A DNA stretch of 64,000 nucleotides from Pantoea trifolii (GTDB lineage: Bacteria; Pseudomonadota; Gammaproteobacteria; Enterobacterales; Enterobacteriaceae), in the NCBI RefSeq assembly GCF_024506435.1, contig NZ_JANIET010000001.1, positions 3,720,001-3,784,000 on the forward strand. Reading direction: 5' to 3'. Position 1 is the first letter of the stretch, and every line of letters starts with the position of its first letter. Positions 22,341 through 33,070 of the stretch are shown here, piece by piece. Position numbers and translations under genes: made by a program. Under the pieces are notes generated by a model that was not told the origin of the DNA, searched no databases, and worked only from the letters and a program-made list of their open reading frames with translations.

Positions 22341-23478
22341 GTCATATCCTCTCGATCTTCAACAGCTCGCTCAACAAATCAAACAGTGGGGACGCGACCT
22401 CGGCTTCCAGCAGGTGGGTATTTGCGATACCGATCTAAGCGCCGAAGAGCCCAAACTGCAGGCGTGGCTGGATAAGCAATATCACGGCGAGATGGATTGG
22501 ATGGCGCGCCACGGCATGATGCGCGCGCGGCCACATGAACTGCTGCCTGGCACGCTGCGCGTGATTAGCGTACGCATGAACTACCTTCCAGCCAAAGCCG
22601 CCTTTGCCAGCACCTTGAAAAATCCGCAGTTGGGCTATGTAAGCCGCTATGCGCTGGGCCGCGACTATCACAAAGTATTGCGCAATCGACTGAAAAAGCT
22701 CGGAGAAATGATTCAGGCGCACTGTGGCGAACTCAATTTTCGCCCGTTCGTCGATTCCGCGCCGATTCTTGAACGCCCGATTGCCGCTAAAGCCGGTTTA
22801 GGCTGGACCGGCAAACATTCGCTAATCCTTAACCGTGAAGCGGGCTCCTGGTTCTTCCTCGGCGAATTGCTGATTGATCTGCCGTTACCGGTTGATCAGC
22901 CACAGGAAGAGCAGTGTGGACGCTGTGTCGCCTGCATCACTATCTGCCCCACTTCCGCTATCGTCGAACCTTACGTGGTCGATGCGCGTCGCTGCATCTC
23001 CTATCTCACCATCGAGTTGGAAGGCGCAATTCCTGAAGAGTTCCGTCCGCTAATAGGTAATCGAATTTATGGCTGCGACGATTGCCAGCTAATCTGCCCG
23101 TGGAATCGTTACGGTCAGTTAACTGATGAAGACGATTTCTCACCGCGCGCGGTGCTGCATGCGCCGCCACTCACCGAACTGTTCAAATGGGATGAAGCCA
23201 AATTTCTGCGCATCACTGAAGGTTCAGCGATTCGGCGTATTGGGCATTTGCGCTGGTTGCGAAACATTGCGGTGGCATTGGGCAATGCGCCCTGGACAGA
23301 AGAAAATATGGCGGCATTAGCATCGCGCAGCGGCGAACATCCACTGCTTGATGAACATATTGAATGGGCGATTGCACAGCAGTTGCAGAAACGCGCGGCG
23401 CAAGCGGTGGAAGTGCAGCCTGCGAAGAAACAGCGGCTGGTGCGCGCGGTCGAAAAGGGCCTGCCACGTGATGCGTGA
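22339..23478 (+). CDS. queG: Epoxyqueuosine reductase QueG
   Basis: The 379-residue cobalamin-dependent enzyme shows two [4Fe-4S] motifs, CGRCVACITICP and CDDCQLICPWNR, plus the QueG segment GCGDD-like region NRIYGCDD. It reduces epoxyqueuosine to queuosine in tRNA, the last step of Q34 formation. It is divergent from nnr with overlapping start codons, as in E. coli. Downstream lie the datA-like region and the glycine tRNA genes. Confidence 0.97.
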   Translation: MSYPLDLQQLAQQIKQWGRDLGFQQVGICDTDLSAEEPKLQAWLDKQYHGEMDWMARHGMMRARPHELLPGTLRVISVRMNYLPAKAAFASTLKNPQLGYVSRYALGRDYHKVLRNRLKKLGEMIQAHCGELNFRPFVDSAPILERPIAAKAGLGWTGKHSLILNREAGSWFFLGELLIDLPLPVDQPQEEQCGRCVACITICPTSAIVEPYVVDARRCISYLTIELEGAIPEEFRPLIGNRIYGCDDCQLICPWNRYGQLTDEDDFSPRAVLHAPPLTELFKWDEAKFLRITEGSAIRRIGHLRWLRNIAVALGNAPWTEENMAALASRSGEHPLLDEHIEWAIAQQLQKRAAQAVEVQPAKKQRLVRAVEKGLPRDA

Positions 23479-23910
23479 TTGAGCAGTCGCACAGGATAAA
23501 ACGCTTTTCCACATGCTGTGAATAAAATTATCCAACGGAATAGTGACGGAGATCGTAATTTCGTCTAAAGGATAAGATTACAGTCTGAAATAGGTTTAAA
23601 CCCTTACAAATCAATTAATTAAGCGATTATTGTAAATATTCACGTCGTGTTTAGCGCGCAGGGGTTTGTCCAGAGCTTGTGGATAACTCTGTTCAAAACA
23701 GTTTTAAACAACGGGGAAAACGCCGTCAGAACCTTGCAGGCACATTGTGGATAACCTGTAAGATAACTGCGTCAGACAACAAGCATTATCGATGCTAGCG
23801 AGGCGTGCAAAATTTCCAGAAAAAACGATGATGCATGCGATAAAAATATCAGCAGCAGTTTTAATTCTGATTGCGCCTAAGGGCAAATAACATTAGTGAA
23901 TATAAAAATT
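23479..23910. promoter_or_regulatory. datA: datA-like locus: DnaA-box cluster with an IHF site
   Basis: The 432-bp AT-rich spacer has no credible gene. It carries DnaA boxes (consensus TTATNCACA): TGTGAATAA at 23517-23525 and TGTGGATAA at 23678-23686 and 23746-23754 are exact on the minus strand, TTTTCCACA at 23505-23513 has one mismatch, and TTATCCAAC at 23528-23536 is weak. AATCAATTAATTA at 23609-23621 fits the IHF consensus WATCAANNNNTTR fully and lies between boxes. In E. coli, datA lies at the corresponding place near queG and the glyVXY tRNAs; with IHF it promotes hydrolysis of DnaA-ATP and limits initiation. Position plus sites make the call; activity is inferred. Confidence 0.8.
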
Positions 23911-23986
<76 letters not shown>

Positions 23987-23995
23987 ATAATCTTC

Positions 23996-24102
23996 GTATT
24001 TTAGTCTGCTACTGCGTTGGCTGCCTTCGCTCACCCAGGTCACTTACTGATGTAAGCTCCCAGGGATTCGTTCAGTTGCCGCCTTGTTGCAAACGAAAAT
24101 AC
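23996..24102. repeat. Palindromic ~100-bp intergenic element, copy 2
   Basis: This 107-bp element between the second and third tRNA genes has inverted ends GTATTTT/AAAATAC, with partial complementarity continuing inward (AGTCTGC against GTTGCAAAC). The core shares GCGTTGGCTGCCTTC, GGTCACTTACTGATGTAAGC and TTGCCGCCTTG with copies 1 and 3. ATCTTCGTATTTT occurs on both outer sides (23990 and 24113 regions). It would be transcribed in the tRNA precursor. Confidence 0.85.
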
Positions 24103-24183
24103 TCGATTCTGCATCTTCGTATTTTTGTCACAACAATCACGCTAACGACTAAATCCGTGATTTGGATGGTTTACTACAAACTC

Positions 24184-24259
<76 letters not shown>

Positions 24260-24287
24260 ATTAGAGGTTTACTACGCAACGAAAGTT

Positions 24288-24363
<76 letters not shown>

Positions 24364-24375
24364 ATAATCTTCGCC

Positions 24376-24476
24376 TGTTTATTTGCTGCTGCGTTGGCTG
24401 CCTTCACTCGCACAGGTCACTTACTGATGTAAGCTCGCTGTGACTCGTTCAGTTGCCGCCTTGCATCAAACAAACA
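24376..24476. repeat. Palindromic ~100-bp intergenic element, copy 3
   Basis: The ends TGTTTATTTGCTGC (24376-24389) and GCATCAAACAAACA (24463-24476) pair at 12 of 14 positions. The central hairpin has CACAG/CTGTG where copy 1 has CCCGG/CCGGG, a covarying change. The element is in the leader between tRNA promoter and first tRNA. Flanks resemble those of copy 2, so copies 2 and 3 probably duplicated together with a tRNA gene. Confidence 0.85.
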
Positions 24477-24540
24477 TGCTCGATTCTGAACTTCGTTTTA
24501 CTTCTCCGTTCCGAGTTCCGAATTAAATTCTTCACCGGTA

Positions 24541-24578
24541 CGGGGTGCGCATTATACGAGAAATCCTTTCAGTCGCAA
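24541..24578 (-). promoter_or_regulatory. Stable-RNA-type promoter of the tRNA-Gly array
   Basis: On the minus strand TTGCGA (24573-24578), a 16-bp spacer and a perfect TATAAT (24551-24556) are followed by a GC-rich discriminator (GCGCACCCC), typical of stringently controlled rRNA and tRNA promoters. Transcription should begin near 24544. Confidence 0.75.
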
Positions 24579-24662
24579 GAGTCTAAAAGCAAAATTTTGC
24601 GCTTTCCGCGCGTTCGCTGCTTTTATCGACAACCTGATGATTTCCTGCGCACCCACTGGCGA

Positions 24663-25211
24663 TTAAAGCTGCAGGAAGTGTTCGCGATAGTACGCCAGCT
24701 CGGCGACGGACTCGCGAATGTCATCCAGTGCCTGATGGCTACCGGACTTTTTGAAGCCTGGCAAAATATCGGGTTTCCAGCGACGCGCCAGCTCTTTCAG
24801 CGTGCTGACGTCAAGATAGCGATAGTGGAAATAGGCTTCCAATTCAGGCATGTACTTAAACAGGAAGCGACGATCCTGACCAATACTGTTGCCGCAAATC
24901 GGCGAGGTATTCGCCGGCACCCACTGCTTCAGGAACTCGATGGTGGCCAATTCTGCTGCACGGTCGTCATGCTCGCTGGCTTTAACACGCGCCACCAATC
25001 CGCTATTGGTGTGCGTGCGCACGTTCCAGTCATCCATCAACGCCAGCTGCTCGTCAGATTGATGCACCGCGAACACCGGACCTTCTGCCAGGATGTTCAG
25101 GTTGGCATCGGTCACGATGGTGGCGATCTCAATAATGCGATCGCGCTCCGGATCTAATCCGGTCATTTCGAGGTCGATCCAAATCAGGTTGTTTTCATTT
25201 CCAGCTGTCAT
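24663..25211 (-). CDS. orn: Oligoribonuclease
   Basis: The 182-residue DEDDh exonuclease shows [10 protein letters not shown] (Asp13, Glu15), [11 protein letters not shown] and [11 protein letters not shown]. It degrades 2-5-nt RNAs, including pGpG, to mononucleotides and is usually essential. The ATG at 25209-25211 gives an E. coli-like [18 protein letters not shown]; the frame extends 39 codons upstream into the rsgA promoter region. It is divergent from rsgA as in E. coli. Confidence 0.98.
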   Translation of the reverse strand: MTAGNENNLIWIDLEMTGLDPERDRIIEIATIVTDANLNILAEGPVFAVHQSDEQLALMDDWNVRTHTNSGLVARVKASEHDDRAAELATIEFLKQWVPANTSPICGNSIGQDRRFLFKYMPELEAYFHYRYLDVSTLKELARRWKPDILPGFKKSGSHQALDDIRESVAELAYYREHFLQL

Positions 25212-25314
25212 GCGTTTCCCGCCTGTTGCCAAAGTCGTCATTAAACTCATTTCAGGTGTATCATAGACGTTTTGCCCAGCAGGGCGAAACCTGGCGAAAG
25301 CCGTGAGAGGATGC

Positions 25315-26358
25315 GTGAGTAAAAACAAACTGTCGAAAGGTCAACAACGTCGCGTAAGCGCCAACCATCAGCGTCGTCTGCAGCAACGGAGCGATAAGCC
25401 GGAGCCGGATGATAGCCTGTTTGGGGAAGCGGCTGATGGCGTGGTGATCAGCCGTTTCGGCATGCACGCAGACGTGGAAGATAGCGAAGGCGTTGTGCAT
25501 CGCTGTAACATCCGCCGCACCATTCGCTCGCTGGTCACCGGCGATCGCGTTTTGTGGCGCGTCGCCATTGGCGGCGGTAAAGGGATCGTCGAAGCGGTAC
25601 ACGACCGCAAAACCGTACTAACGCGCCCAGACTTCTATGACGGCGTGAAACCGATTGCCGCCAACATCGATCAGATCATTATCGTTTCGGCGATCCTGCC
25701 GGAACTGTCGCTCAACATTATCGATCGCTATCTGGTCGCCAGCGAAACGCTCGGCGTGGAACCGCTACTGGTGCTCAACAAAACCGATCTTTTGGATACC
25801 GAAGGCCGCGCGTTTGTTGATGAGCAGATGGAGATCTATCGCAATATTGGTTATCGCGTATTGATGGTTTCCAGCCACGCCAAAGATGGTCTGGTTGAAC
25901 TGGAAAGTGCTTTAACCGGCCGCGTCAGCATCTTTGCCGGTCAATCGGGCGTAGGCAAATCGAGCCTGTTGAATAACCTGCTTGGCCTGGATGTGGCGGC
26001 GGAAATTCTGACTAACGATGTGTCGAACGTCTCCGGTTTGGGTCAGCACACCACCACCGCCTCGCGCCTTTATCACTTTCCGGCGGGCGGCGATGTGATC
26101 GATTCACCTGGCGTGCGAGAGTTTGGTTTATGGCATCTTGAGCCGGAACAAGTGACGCGCGGATTTGTCGAATTCCGTGAATTCCTGGGCAGTTGCCGTT
26201 TCCGCGACTGTAAGCACGATACCGATCCGGGCTGCGCCATTCGCGAAGCGGTAGAAGAAGGCAAGATCGATATCTCGCGCTTCGATAACTACCACCGAAT
26301 TCTGGAAAGTATGGCGCAGGTAAAGACGCGTAAAAACTTTTCCTCCGACGCGGATTAA
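25315..26358 (+). CDS. rsgA: Small ribosomal subunit biogenesis GTPase RsgA
   Basis: The 347-residue circularly permuted GTPase has an N-terminal OB fold, the G4 motif NKTD before the P-loop [10 protein letters not shown], and a C-terminal zinc knuckle ([14 protein letters not shown]). It acts late in 30S maturation. The GTG at 25315 gives the E. coli-like start (M)[13 protein letters not shown] and has GAGAGG 4-9 bases upstream; a GTG four codons earlier is also open. It starts 103 bp from the divergent orn. Confidence 0.97.
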   Translation: MSKNKLSKGQQRRVSANHQRRLQQRSDKPEPDDSLFGEAADGVVISRFGMHADVEDSEGVVHRCNIRRTIRSLVTGDRVLWRVAIGGGKGIVEAVHDRKTVLTRPDFYDGVKPIAANIDQIIIVSAILPELSLNIIDRYLVASETLGVEPLLVLNKTDLLDTEGRAFVDEQMEIYRNIGYRVLMVSSHAKDGLVELESALTGRVSIFAGQSGVGKSSLLNNLLGLDVAAEILTNDVSNVSGLGQHTTTASRLYHFPAGGDVIDSPGVREFGLWHLEPEQVTRGFVEFREFLGSCRFRDCKHDTDPGCAIREAVEEGKIDISRFDNYHRILESMAQVKTRKNFSSDAD

Positions 26359-26450
26359 GCAGTACAACGGCACATTCGCCAACGCGCTGGGGCGCTGCTA
26401 CAATCCGCCCCCTTTTTGTTAACGATACGTAATTAAGCCAGGAGGCAACG

Positions 26451-27347
26451 GTGTTTGATCGTTTTAAACTCGGCCTGAATCATATTTTGCCCAAAAAAGG
26501 GCTCACCGAACTCGCCGGTTGGGGCGCCAGCCGTCGTGGTGGCTGGCTCACTAAAGCGGTCATCGACATATTTGTCTGGTACTACAAAGTGGATATGGCA
26601 GAAGCCAGCAAGCCACATACCGGCAGCTACCGCACCTTCAATGATTTCTTCGTGCGTCCGTTAAAAGAGGGCGCGCGTCCTGTCGATCCTGACGCCTCTT
26701 TACTGGCGCTGCCCGCCGATGGCGCGATCAGCCAGCTGGGCCGCATTGCTGGCGATCAGATCTTCCAGGCCAAAGGCCACACTTACAGCCTGCAGGCGCT
26801 GCTGGCCGGTAACGACGATCTGGCGGATCAGTTCCATGACGGCGAGTTTGTTACCACTTACCTCGCACCGCGCGATTATCACCGCGTACACATGCCGTGT
26901 AACGGTGTCCTGCGCGAAATGATCTATGTGCCTGGCGATCTCTACTCAGTGAATCCGCTGACCGCGCGTAACATCCCGAATCTGTTTGCGCGTAACGAGC
27001 GCGTGATCTGCGTATTCGATACCGATCATGGCCCGATGGTGCAGATCCTTGTCGGTGCCACCATTGTCGGCAGCATCGAAACTGTGTGGGCGGGCACCAT
27101 CACGCCACCGCGCGAAGGTGTAATCAAACGCTGGCGCTATCCGTCTGCCGATCATGACGGTGCGGTGGTGCTGCTGAAAGGCCAGGAAATGGGTCGCTTC
27201 AAGTTGGGTTCAACGGTGATCAACCTGTTCGCGCCGAATCGCGTGAAGCTGGCGGAAAGCCTTGAAGCCGAAAGCAAAACCCGTCTCGGTCAGCCGCTGG
27301 CCATCGCCCTGCCTCAGCCTGGCGACAGCGTCTCACTTAGCAAATAA
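26451..27347 (+). CDS. psd: Phosphatidylserine decarboxylase proenzyme
   Basis: The 298-residue proenzyme has the LGST self-cleavage motif at residues 252-255; Ser254 becomes the pyruvoyl group. Other conserved segments are [11 protein letters not shown] and SPRD-like [14 protein letters not shown]. It makes phosphatidylethanolamine at the inner membrane. The start is GTG (26451) after a strong AGGAGG ribosome-binding site. It is shorter than E. coli Psd (322) by the acidic C-terminal tail. mscM follows after 15 bp, as in E. coli. Confidence 0.98.
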   Translation: MFDRFKLGLNHILPKKGLTELAGWGASRRGGWLTKAVIDIFVWYYKVDMAEASKPHTGSYRTFNDFFVRPLKEGARPVDPDASLLALPADGAISQLGRIAGDQIFQAKGHTYSLQALLAGNDDLADQFHDGEFVTTYLAPRDYHRVHMPCNGVLREMIYVPGDLYSVNPLTARNIPNLFARNERVICVFDTDHGPMVQILVGATIVGSIETVWAGTITPPREGVIKRWRYPSADHDGAVVLLKGQEMGRFKLGSTVINLFAPNRVKLAESLEAESKTRLGQPLAIALPQPGDSVSLSK

Positions 27348-27362
27348 CCCGGAACCTCTCCC

Positions 27363-30300
27363 GTGCGTGTTCTCCTCTCCCTGCTGCTGAGCCTTGTGCT
27401 CAGCAGTTCTGCATTTGCAGCCACCGTTCCGCAATCCAGCCAGCTTAAGCAGGAACTGGATGCGGCTAAATCCGCAAAAAGCTCCCCCGCGCAAACCGAA
27501 CAGGTGCAGGCGCTGGAAGCGGCGATCAACTTCCTCAACGAGCGCGATGAGTCGCTGGCACGCGCGAAGCAGTATCAGCAGGTAATTGATGATTTCCCGC
27601 GCCTGGCGCGTGAATTACGTCAGCAGATCGCCACGCTGACGGACAGCAGCAAGGCGGTGCGCAGTAATATGAGCAGCGCCGAGCTGGATCAGGAGCTGTT
27701 GCAGGTCAGCAGCCAGCTGCTGGAGGAAGGCCGTCAGGCACAGCAGGAGCAGGATCGCGCGCGCGAAATCAGCGATTCCCTGTCGCAGCTGCCACAGCAA
27801 CAAACCGACGCACGCCGGGCGATGACCGAAAGCGATCGCCGCGCGCAGAGTTCCTCGACAGCCACCACGCCGCTGGCGCAGGCACAGATATACGCACGTC
27901 AGGCGGAAAATGCTGCCAACAAAGCGCGCGTGGACGAGTTAGAGCTGGCACAGCTGTCAGCGAATAATCGTCAGGAACTGGCGCGTATGCGCGCCGAAGT
28001 ACATCAGCGCAAAGCCACCCAGCTGGATAACTATCTGCAGGCGCTGCGCAATCAACTCAACAACCAGCGCCAACGTGAAGCTGAACTGGCGCTGGAGCGT
28101 ACCGAGCAGCTGGCCGAAAACAGCGGCGATCTGCCGAGCTCGATCAGCGATCAGTTCCGCGTTAACCGCGAACTCTCCGCTGACCTCAACCAACAAGCGC
28201 AGCGCATGGATTTAGTCGCCTCGCAGCAGCGTCTCGCCACCAATCAGACCTTGCAGGTGCGTCAGGCGCTGAGCACGCTGCGTGAGCAGTCGCAGTGGTT
28301 AGGCGCGTCTAATCTGTTGGGCGAAGCCTTACGCGCGCAGGTTGCGCGTCTGCCCGAGATGCCGAAATCTCAGCAGATCGACAGCGAAATGGGCCAGCTG
28401 CGCGTGCAGCGTCTGCATTATGAAGATCTGCTCGAGCGCCAGCAGGATCTGCGTAAAGCCAAGCAGGATGATGGCACGCCGTTCAGCAGCGATCAGGTGC
28501 GCATCCTCGAAGCGCAACTCAAAACCCAGCGCGAACTGCTGAATTCATTGATTTCCGGTTGCGATACGCTGATTCTGGAAATCACCAAGCTCAAAGTTTC
28601 CAATACGCAGCTGCAGGATGCCTTAGCCGAAGTTAAAGATGCGACGCATCGCTATCTGTTCTGGACCGCCGACGTCAACACCATCGGCCTGAATTTCCCG
28701 GTCGAGATGGCACAGGACCTTAAGCGTCTGCTGTCGCTGGATACGGCGGGTCAGCTCGGTAAAGCGCTGGCGATGATGTTTACCAATCGCGAAACCGTGT
28801 TGCCGATTATTGGTGCGGTACTGCTGGTAGGCTTCAGCATCAGTTCGCGTCGTCATTACAACGCCTTTATGGAGCGCTCCGCCAGCCGCGTCGGCAAAGT
28901 CACGCAGGACCGCTTTAGCCTGACGCTGCGCACGGTATTTTGGTCGATTCTGGTGGCGGTGCCGCTGCCGGTGCTGTGGGCCGCGCTTGGTTACGGTTTA
29001 CAGCATGCCTGGCCTTATCCGTTCGCCGTGGCGATTGGCGATGGCATCACCGCCACGCTGCCGCTGCTGTGGGCCTTTATGATCAGCGCCGCCTTTGCGC
29101 GTCCCGATGGCTTGTTTGTGGTTCACTTCCGCTGGCCGCAAGCGCGCGTGGCGCGTGCGATGCGCTATTACTCGCTGTCGGTTGGGCTGATTGTGCCGTT
29201 GATCATGCTGCTGATCGCCTTTGCAAACCTCGACGATCCGCAATTCTCCGGCACGCTGGGTCGCGTATGCTTCATCCTGATTTGTGGCGCGCTGAGCATC
29301 GTTACCGTTAGCCTGAAACGCGCCGGTATTCCGCTCTATCTGGATAAAGAGGGCAACGGCGATAACTTTGTAAACCGCATTTTGTGGAACCTGATGATCG
29401 CCCTGCCGCTGGTTGCTGCCCTCGCCTCCTGCATCGGTTATCTCGCCACCGCGCAGGCGTTGCTGGCGCGTCTGGAAACCTCGGTGGGTATCTGGTTCTT
29501 CCTGTTGGTGGTGTATCACATTATCCGCCGCTGGATGCTGATTCAGCGCCGCCGCATCGCCTTTGACCGTGCACGTCAGCGTCGTGCCGATATGCTGGCC
29601 AACCGCGCGCGCAGTGAAGAAGAGAAAGAGCAATCGACGCCGGCGAATGCCGACACCATCGAAATCGATGAGCCAAGCATTGATCTCGATGAGATCAGCG
29701 CGCAGTCGCTGCGTCTGGTACGTTCAATCCTGACGCTGATCGCGCTGGTTTCGGTGATTGTGCTGTGGTCAGAAATTCACTCGGCGTTTAGTTTCCTCGA
29801 TAACATTCCGCTGTGGAATGCCAGCACCACCATTCAGGGCGTTGATAGCGTGCAGGCGATTACGCTGGGTGCGGTGCTGATTGCGATTCTGGTGCTGATT
29901 ATCACCACGCAGCTGGTGCGCAATATGCCCGCGCTGCTGGAGCTGGCGCTGTTACAGCATCTCAGCCTGGCACCGGGCACCGGCTACGCCATTACCACCT
30001 TGACCAAGTATGCGTTGATGCTGATTGGCGGCTTGATTGGCTTCTCGATGATGGGCATTGAGTGGTCGAAGCTGCAGTGGCTGGTTGCTGCGTTAGGTCT
30101 GGGTTTGGGCTTCGGGATGCAGGAGATTTTCGCCAACTTTATCTCTGGCCTGATTATCCTGTTTGAGAAACCGATCCGTATCGGCGATACCGTAACCATT
30201 CGCGATTTGACCGGTAGCATCACCCGTATCAACACGCGCGCCACCACCATCACTGATTGGGATCGCAAAGAGATCATCGTGCCGAACAAAGCCTTCATTA

Positions 30301-30698
30301 CGGAGCAGTTCGTAAACTGGTCGCTATCGGATTCGGTGACGCGTGTGGTGCTGACGATTCCGGCGCCAGCCAGAGTCAACAGTGATGAAGTGACCAACAT
30401 TCTTAAACAGGCGGCCGATCGCTGCACCTACGTGCTGGATATGCCGGCGCCGGATGTGTTCCTTGTCGATTTGCAGCAAGGTATTCAGCTGTTTGAACTG
30501 CGCGTGCATGCGGCGGAGATGGGACATCGCATGCCGCTGCGCCATGAACTGCATCAGCTGATTCTGCGCGGCTTTGAGGAGCACGGCATTGAGATGCCAT
30601 TCCCGCCGTTCCAGGTACGCATGGAGACGCTAGGAAAACAAAATCCCGCCAGCAATGGCGCGCCCGCCAATAAGACCTTCAAATCTGGCGGCTTATAA
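27363..30698 (+). CDS. mscM: Miniconductance mechanosensitive channel MscM (YjeP)
   Basis: The 1111-residue protein has a signal peptide (cleavage after about residue 19), a long periplasmic coiled-coil region (about 20-460), around eleven predicted membrane segments, and a C-terminal MscS pore and beta domain (LGLGLGFGMQEIFANFISGLIILFEKP, shown as GLGFGMQEIFANF and ISGLIILFEKPIRIGD). It releases solutes on hypo-osmotic shock. The start is GTG at 27363. Size and linkage to psd match E. coli (1107). A bidirectional terminator follows. Confidence 0.97.
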   Translation: MRVLLSLLLSLVLSSSAFAATVPQSSQLKQELDAAKSAKSSPAQTEQVQALEAAINFLNERDESLARAKQYQQVIDDFPRLARELRQQIATLTDSSKAVRSNMSSAELDQELLQVSSQLLEEGRQAQQEQDRAREISDSLSQLPQQQTDARRAMTESDRRAQSSSTATTPLAQAQIYARQAENAANKARVDELELAQLSANNRQELARMRAEVHQRKATQLDNYLQALRNQLNNQRQREAELALERTEQLAENSGDLPSSISDQFRVNRELSADLNQQAQRMDLVASQQRLATNQTLQVRQALSTLREQSQWLGASNLLGEALRAQVARLPEMPKSQQIDSEMGQLRVQRLHYEDLLERQQDLRKAKQDDGTPFSSDQVRILEAQLKTQRELLNSLISGCDTLILEITKLKVSNTQLQDALAEVKDATHRYLFWTADVNTIGLNFPVEMAQDLKRLLSLDTAGQLGKALAMMFTNRETVLPIIGAVLLVGFSISSRRHYNAFMERSASRVGKVTQDRFSLTLRTVFWSILVAVPLPVLWAALGYGLQHAWPYPFAVAIGDGITATLPLLWAFMISAAFARPDGLFVVHFRWPQARVARAMRYYSLSVGLIVPLIMLLIAFANLDDPQFSGTLGRVCFILICGALSIVTVSLKRAGIPLYLDKEGNGDNFVNRILWNLMIALPLVAALASCIGYLATAQALLARLETSVGIWFFLLVVYHIIRRWMLIQRRRIAFDRARQRRADMLANRARSEEEKEQSTPANADTIEIDEPSIDLDEISAQSLRLVRSILTLIALVSVIVLWSEIHSAFSFLDNIPLWNASTTIQGVDSVQAITLGAVLIAILVLIITTQLVRNMPALLELALLQHLSLAPGTGYAITTLTKYALMLIGGLIGFSMMGIEWSKLQWLVAALGLGLGFGMQEIFANFISGLIILFEKPIRIGDTVTIRDLTGSITRINTRATTITDWDRKEIIVPNKAFITEQFVNWSLSDSVTRVVLTIPAPARVNSDEVTNILKQAADRCTYVLDMPAPDVFLVDLQQGIQLFELRVHAAEMGHRMPLRHELHQLILRGFEEHGIEMPFPPFQVRMETLGKQNPASNGAPANKTFKSGGL

Positions 30699-30702
30699 AA
30701 AC

Positions 30703-30732
30703 AAAACGCCCGGCAATTGCCGGGCGTTTTTT
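30703..30732. terminator. Bidirectional terminator between mscM and mdh
   Basis: A perfect 14-bp palindrome arm (AAAACGCCCGGCAA, 30703-30716, against 30717-30730) has A-runs on one side and six T on the other, serving both converging genes. It marks the join between two blocks that are far apart in E. coli. Confidence 0.9.
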
Positions 30733-30750
30733 ATTGCTGCTCAGAGCCGA

Positions 30751-31686
30751 TCACTTCACAAACTCTTCGCCCTGCGCGATATCTTTCTTCAGCGTTTCCA
30801 ACATGCCGTTCAGCGCCTGCTGTTCAAAGGCACTCAGCGTACCCAGCGGACGGCGCTCAACAATACCGTTTTTGCCCAGCAGCAGCGGCTGCGAGAAGAA
30901 GCGGGCATATTCGCCATCGCCTTCCACATATGCACACTCCACGACGTTGGCTTCACCTTGCAGGGCGCGAATCAATGACAGACCAAAACGGGCCGCCGCT
31001 TGTCCCATCGACAGCGTTGCCGATCCGCCACCGGCTTTGGCTTCCACCACTTCGGTGCCCGCGTTCTGAATACGTTTGGTGAGATCCGCCACTTCCTGCT
31101 CGCTGAAGCTCACGCCTTTTACCTGCGACAGCAGCGGCAGAATGGTTACGCCTGAATGCCCGCCCACCACCGGCACTTCAATCTCATTAGGCTGCTTGCC
31201 TTTCAGCGCCGCGACAAAGGTATTAGCGCGGATGATATCGAGGGTGGAAACACCAAACAGGCGATTCTTGTCATACACGCCAGCTTTCTTCAGCACTTCG
31301 GCCGCAATCGCCACCGTGGTGTTGACTGGATTGGTGATCACGCCAATCAGCGCTTTCGGCGCCGTGCTGGCAACCTGTTCAATCAGGTTACGCACGATAC
31401 CGGCGTTAACGTTAAACAGGTCGGCGCGATCCATGCCCGGCTTACGTGCCACACCCGCGGAAATCAGCACCACATCAGCACCATGCAGCGCAGGCGTAGC
31501 ATCTTCACCGCTAAACCCTTCCACGGTGACTGCCGTTGGGATGTGACTGAGATCGACCGCCACACCCGGCGTTACCGGGGCGATATCGTAAAGTGAGAGA
31601 GCTGAGCCTGCGGGTAATTGCGTTTTGAGCAGCAGTGCGAGCGCCTGGCCAATACCACCGGCGGCACCGAGAACGGCAACTTTCAT
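30751..31686 (-). CDS. mdh: Malate dehydrogenase (NAD)
   Basis: The 311-residue enzyme has the NAD-binding loop GAAGGIG (residues 7-13), an active-site His in [12 protein letters not shown] and the substrate-binding arginines in [11 protein letters not shown]. It oxidises malate to oxaloacetate in the TCA cycle. An AAGGAG ribosome-binding site precedes the ATG. It is divergent from argR, as in E. coli. Confidence 0.99.
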   Translation of the reverse strand: MKVAVLGAAGGIGQALALLLKTQLPAGSALSLYDIAPVTPGVAVDLSHIPTAVTVEGFSGEDATPALHGADVVLISAGVARKPGMDRADLFNVNAGIVRNLIEQVASTAPKALIGVITNPVNTTVAIAAEVLKKAGVYDKNRLFGVSTLDIIRANTFVAALKGKQPNEIEVPVVGGHSGVTILPLLSQVKGVSFSEQEVADLTKRIQNAGTEVVEAKAGGGSATLSMGQAAARFGLSLIRALQGEANVVECAYVEGDGEYARFFSQPLLLGKNGIVERRPLGTLSAFEQQALNGMLETLKKDIAQGEEFVK

Positions 31687-32581
<895 letters not shown>

Positions 32582-32594
32582 AACCCTGCTGCAT

Positions 32595-32621
32595 ACCGGC
32601 AGATCCTCTGCCGGTTATCTT
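32595..32621 (+). terminator. Probable argR terminator
   Basis: A perfect 9-bp stem (32595-32603 with 32607-32615, 3-base loop) lies 13 bases after the argR stop and is followed by a broken T-tract (TATCTT). Confidence 0.65.
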
Positions 32622-33070
32622 GCCCTTCCCGCTTCATCCGTAACCAACCTGTTACAAATCCCTTGGTAAATAATAAGTTATCCATATGCTTAGCGGTTCT
32701 TTTCAGGCTAACAGATTGGTACGACCTTTGCGCCTGCTTAACCTTATGCGCTATTTTACACTGCTTTACACATCGTGCTCAGTGTCATTCCCTTCCCTCT
32801 GCGTATCAGCCAGCGAGATCAACCATGATCTTTCGCACTAAAAGATAATTTGATGTAGATCATTGTTTTTACGTCTAAATAACCATCAATGGTTAAGATC
32901 CAGGCGTTTTTTATAACTTCAGGTTCTAAAAAAGTGCCATAAGGATAAAGAATTACAACCAAACATTATTAGCTCGGTATTAATTTCCTGGGTGATTAGA
33001 TCTATACTTGTTTTCGTGATGCAAATCACACGAAAGAAAAAGATAAAAATATACGACAAGGAAAAATATC
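32622..33070 (+). promoter_or_regulatory. Upstream region of the yhcN array with two CRP/FNR-type dyads
   Basis: No credible gene is seen. TTGATGTAGATCAT (32850-32863) fits the FNR consensus TTGATNNNNATCAA at 9 of 10 defined positions. CGTGATGCAAATCACA (33015-33030) fits the CRP consensus TGTGAN6TCACA at 9 of 10 and its GTGAT/ATCAC arms are perfect. TATACT at 33002-33007 could be a -10 box for yhcN, placing the second dyad just past the start of transcription. A small hairpin AACCAT/ATGGTT is at 32881-32894. Confidence 0.45.

Noticed and set aside
24453..25157. A 234-codon plus-strand frame opposite orn
   Set aside because: It spans the tRNA promoter and antisense orn, with no ribosome-binding site or recognisable domain.
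32663..32848. A 61-codon plus-strand frame between argR and yhcN
   Set aside because: No ribosome-binding site, odd Cys/Leu-rich composition and no family; more likely regulatory DNA.
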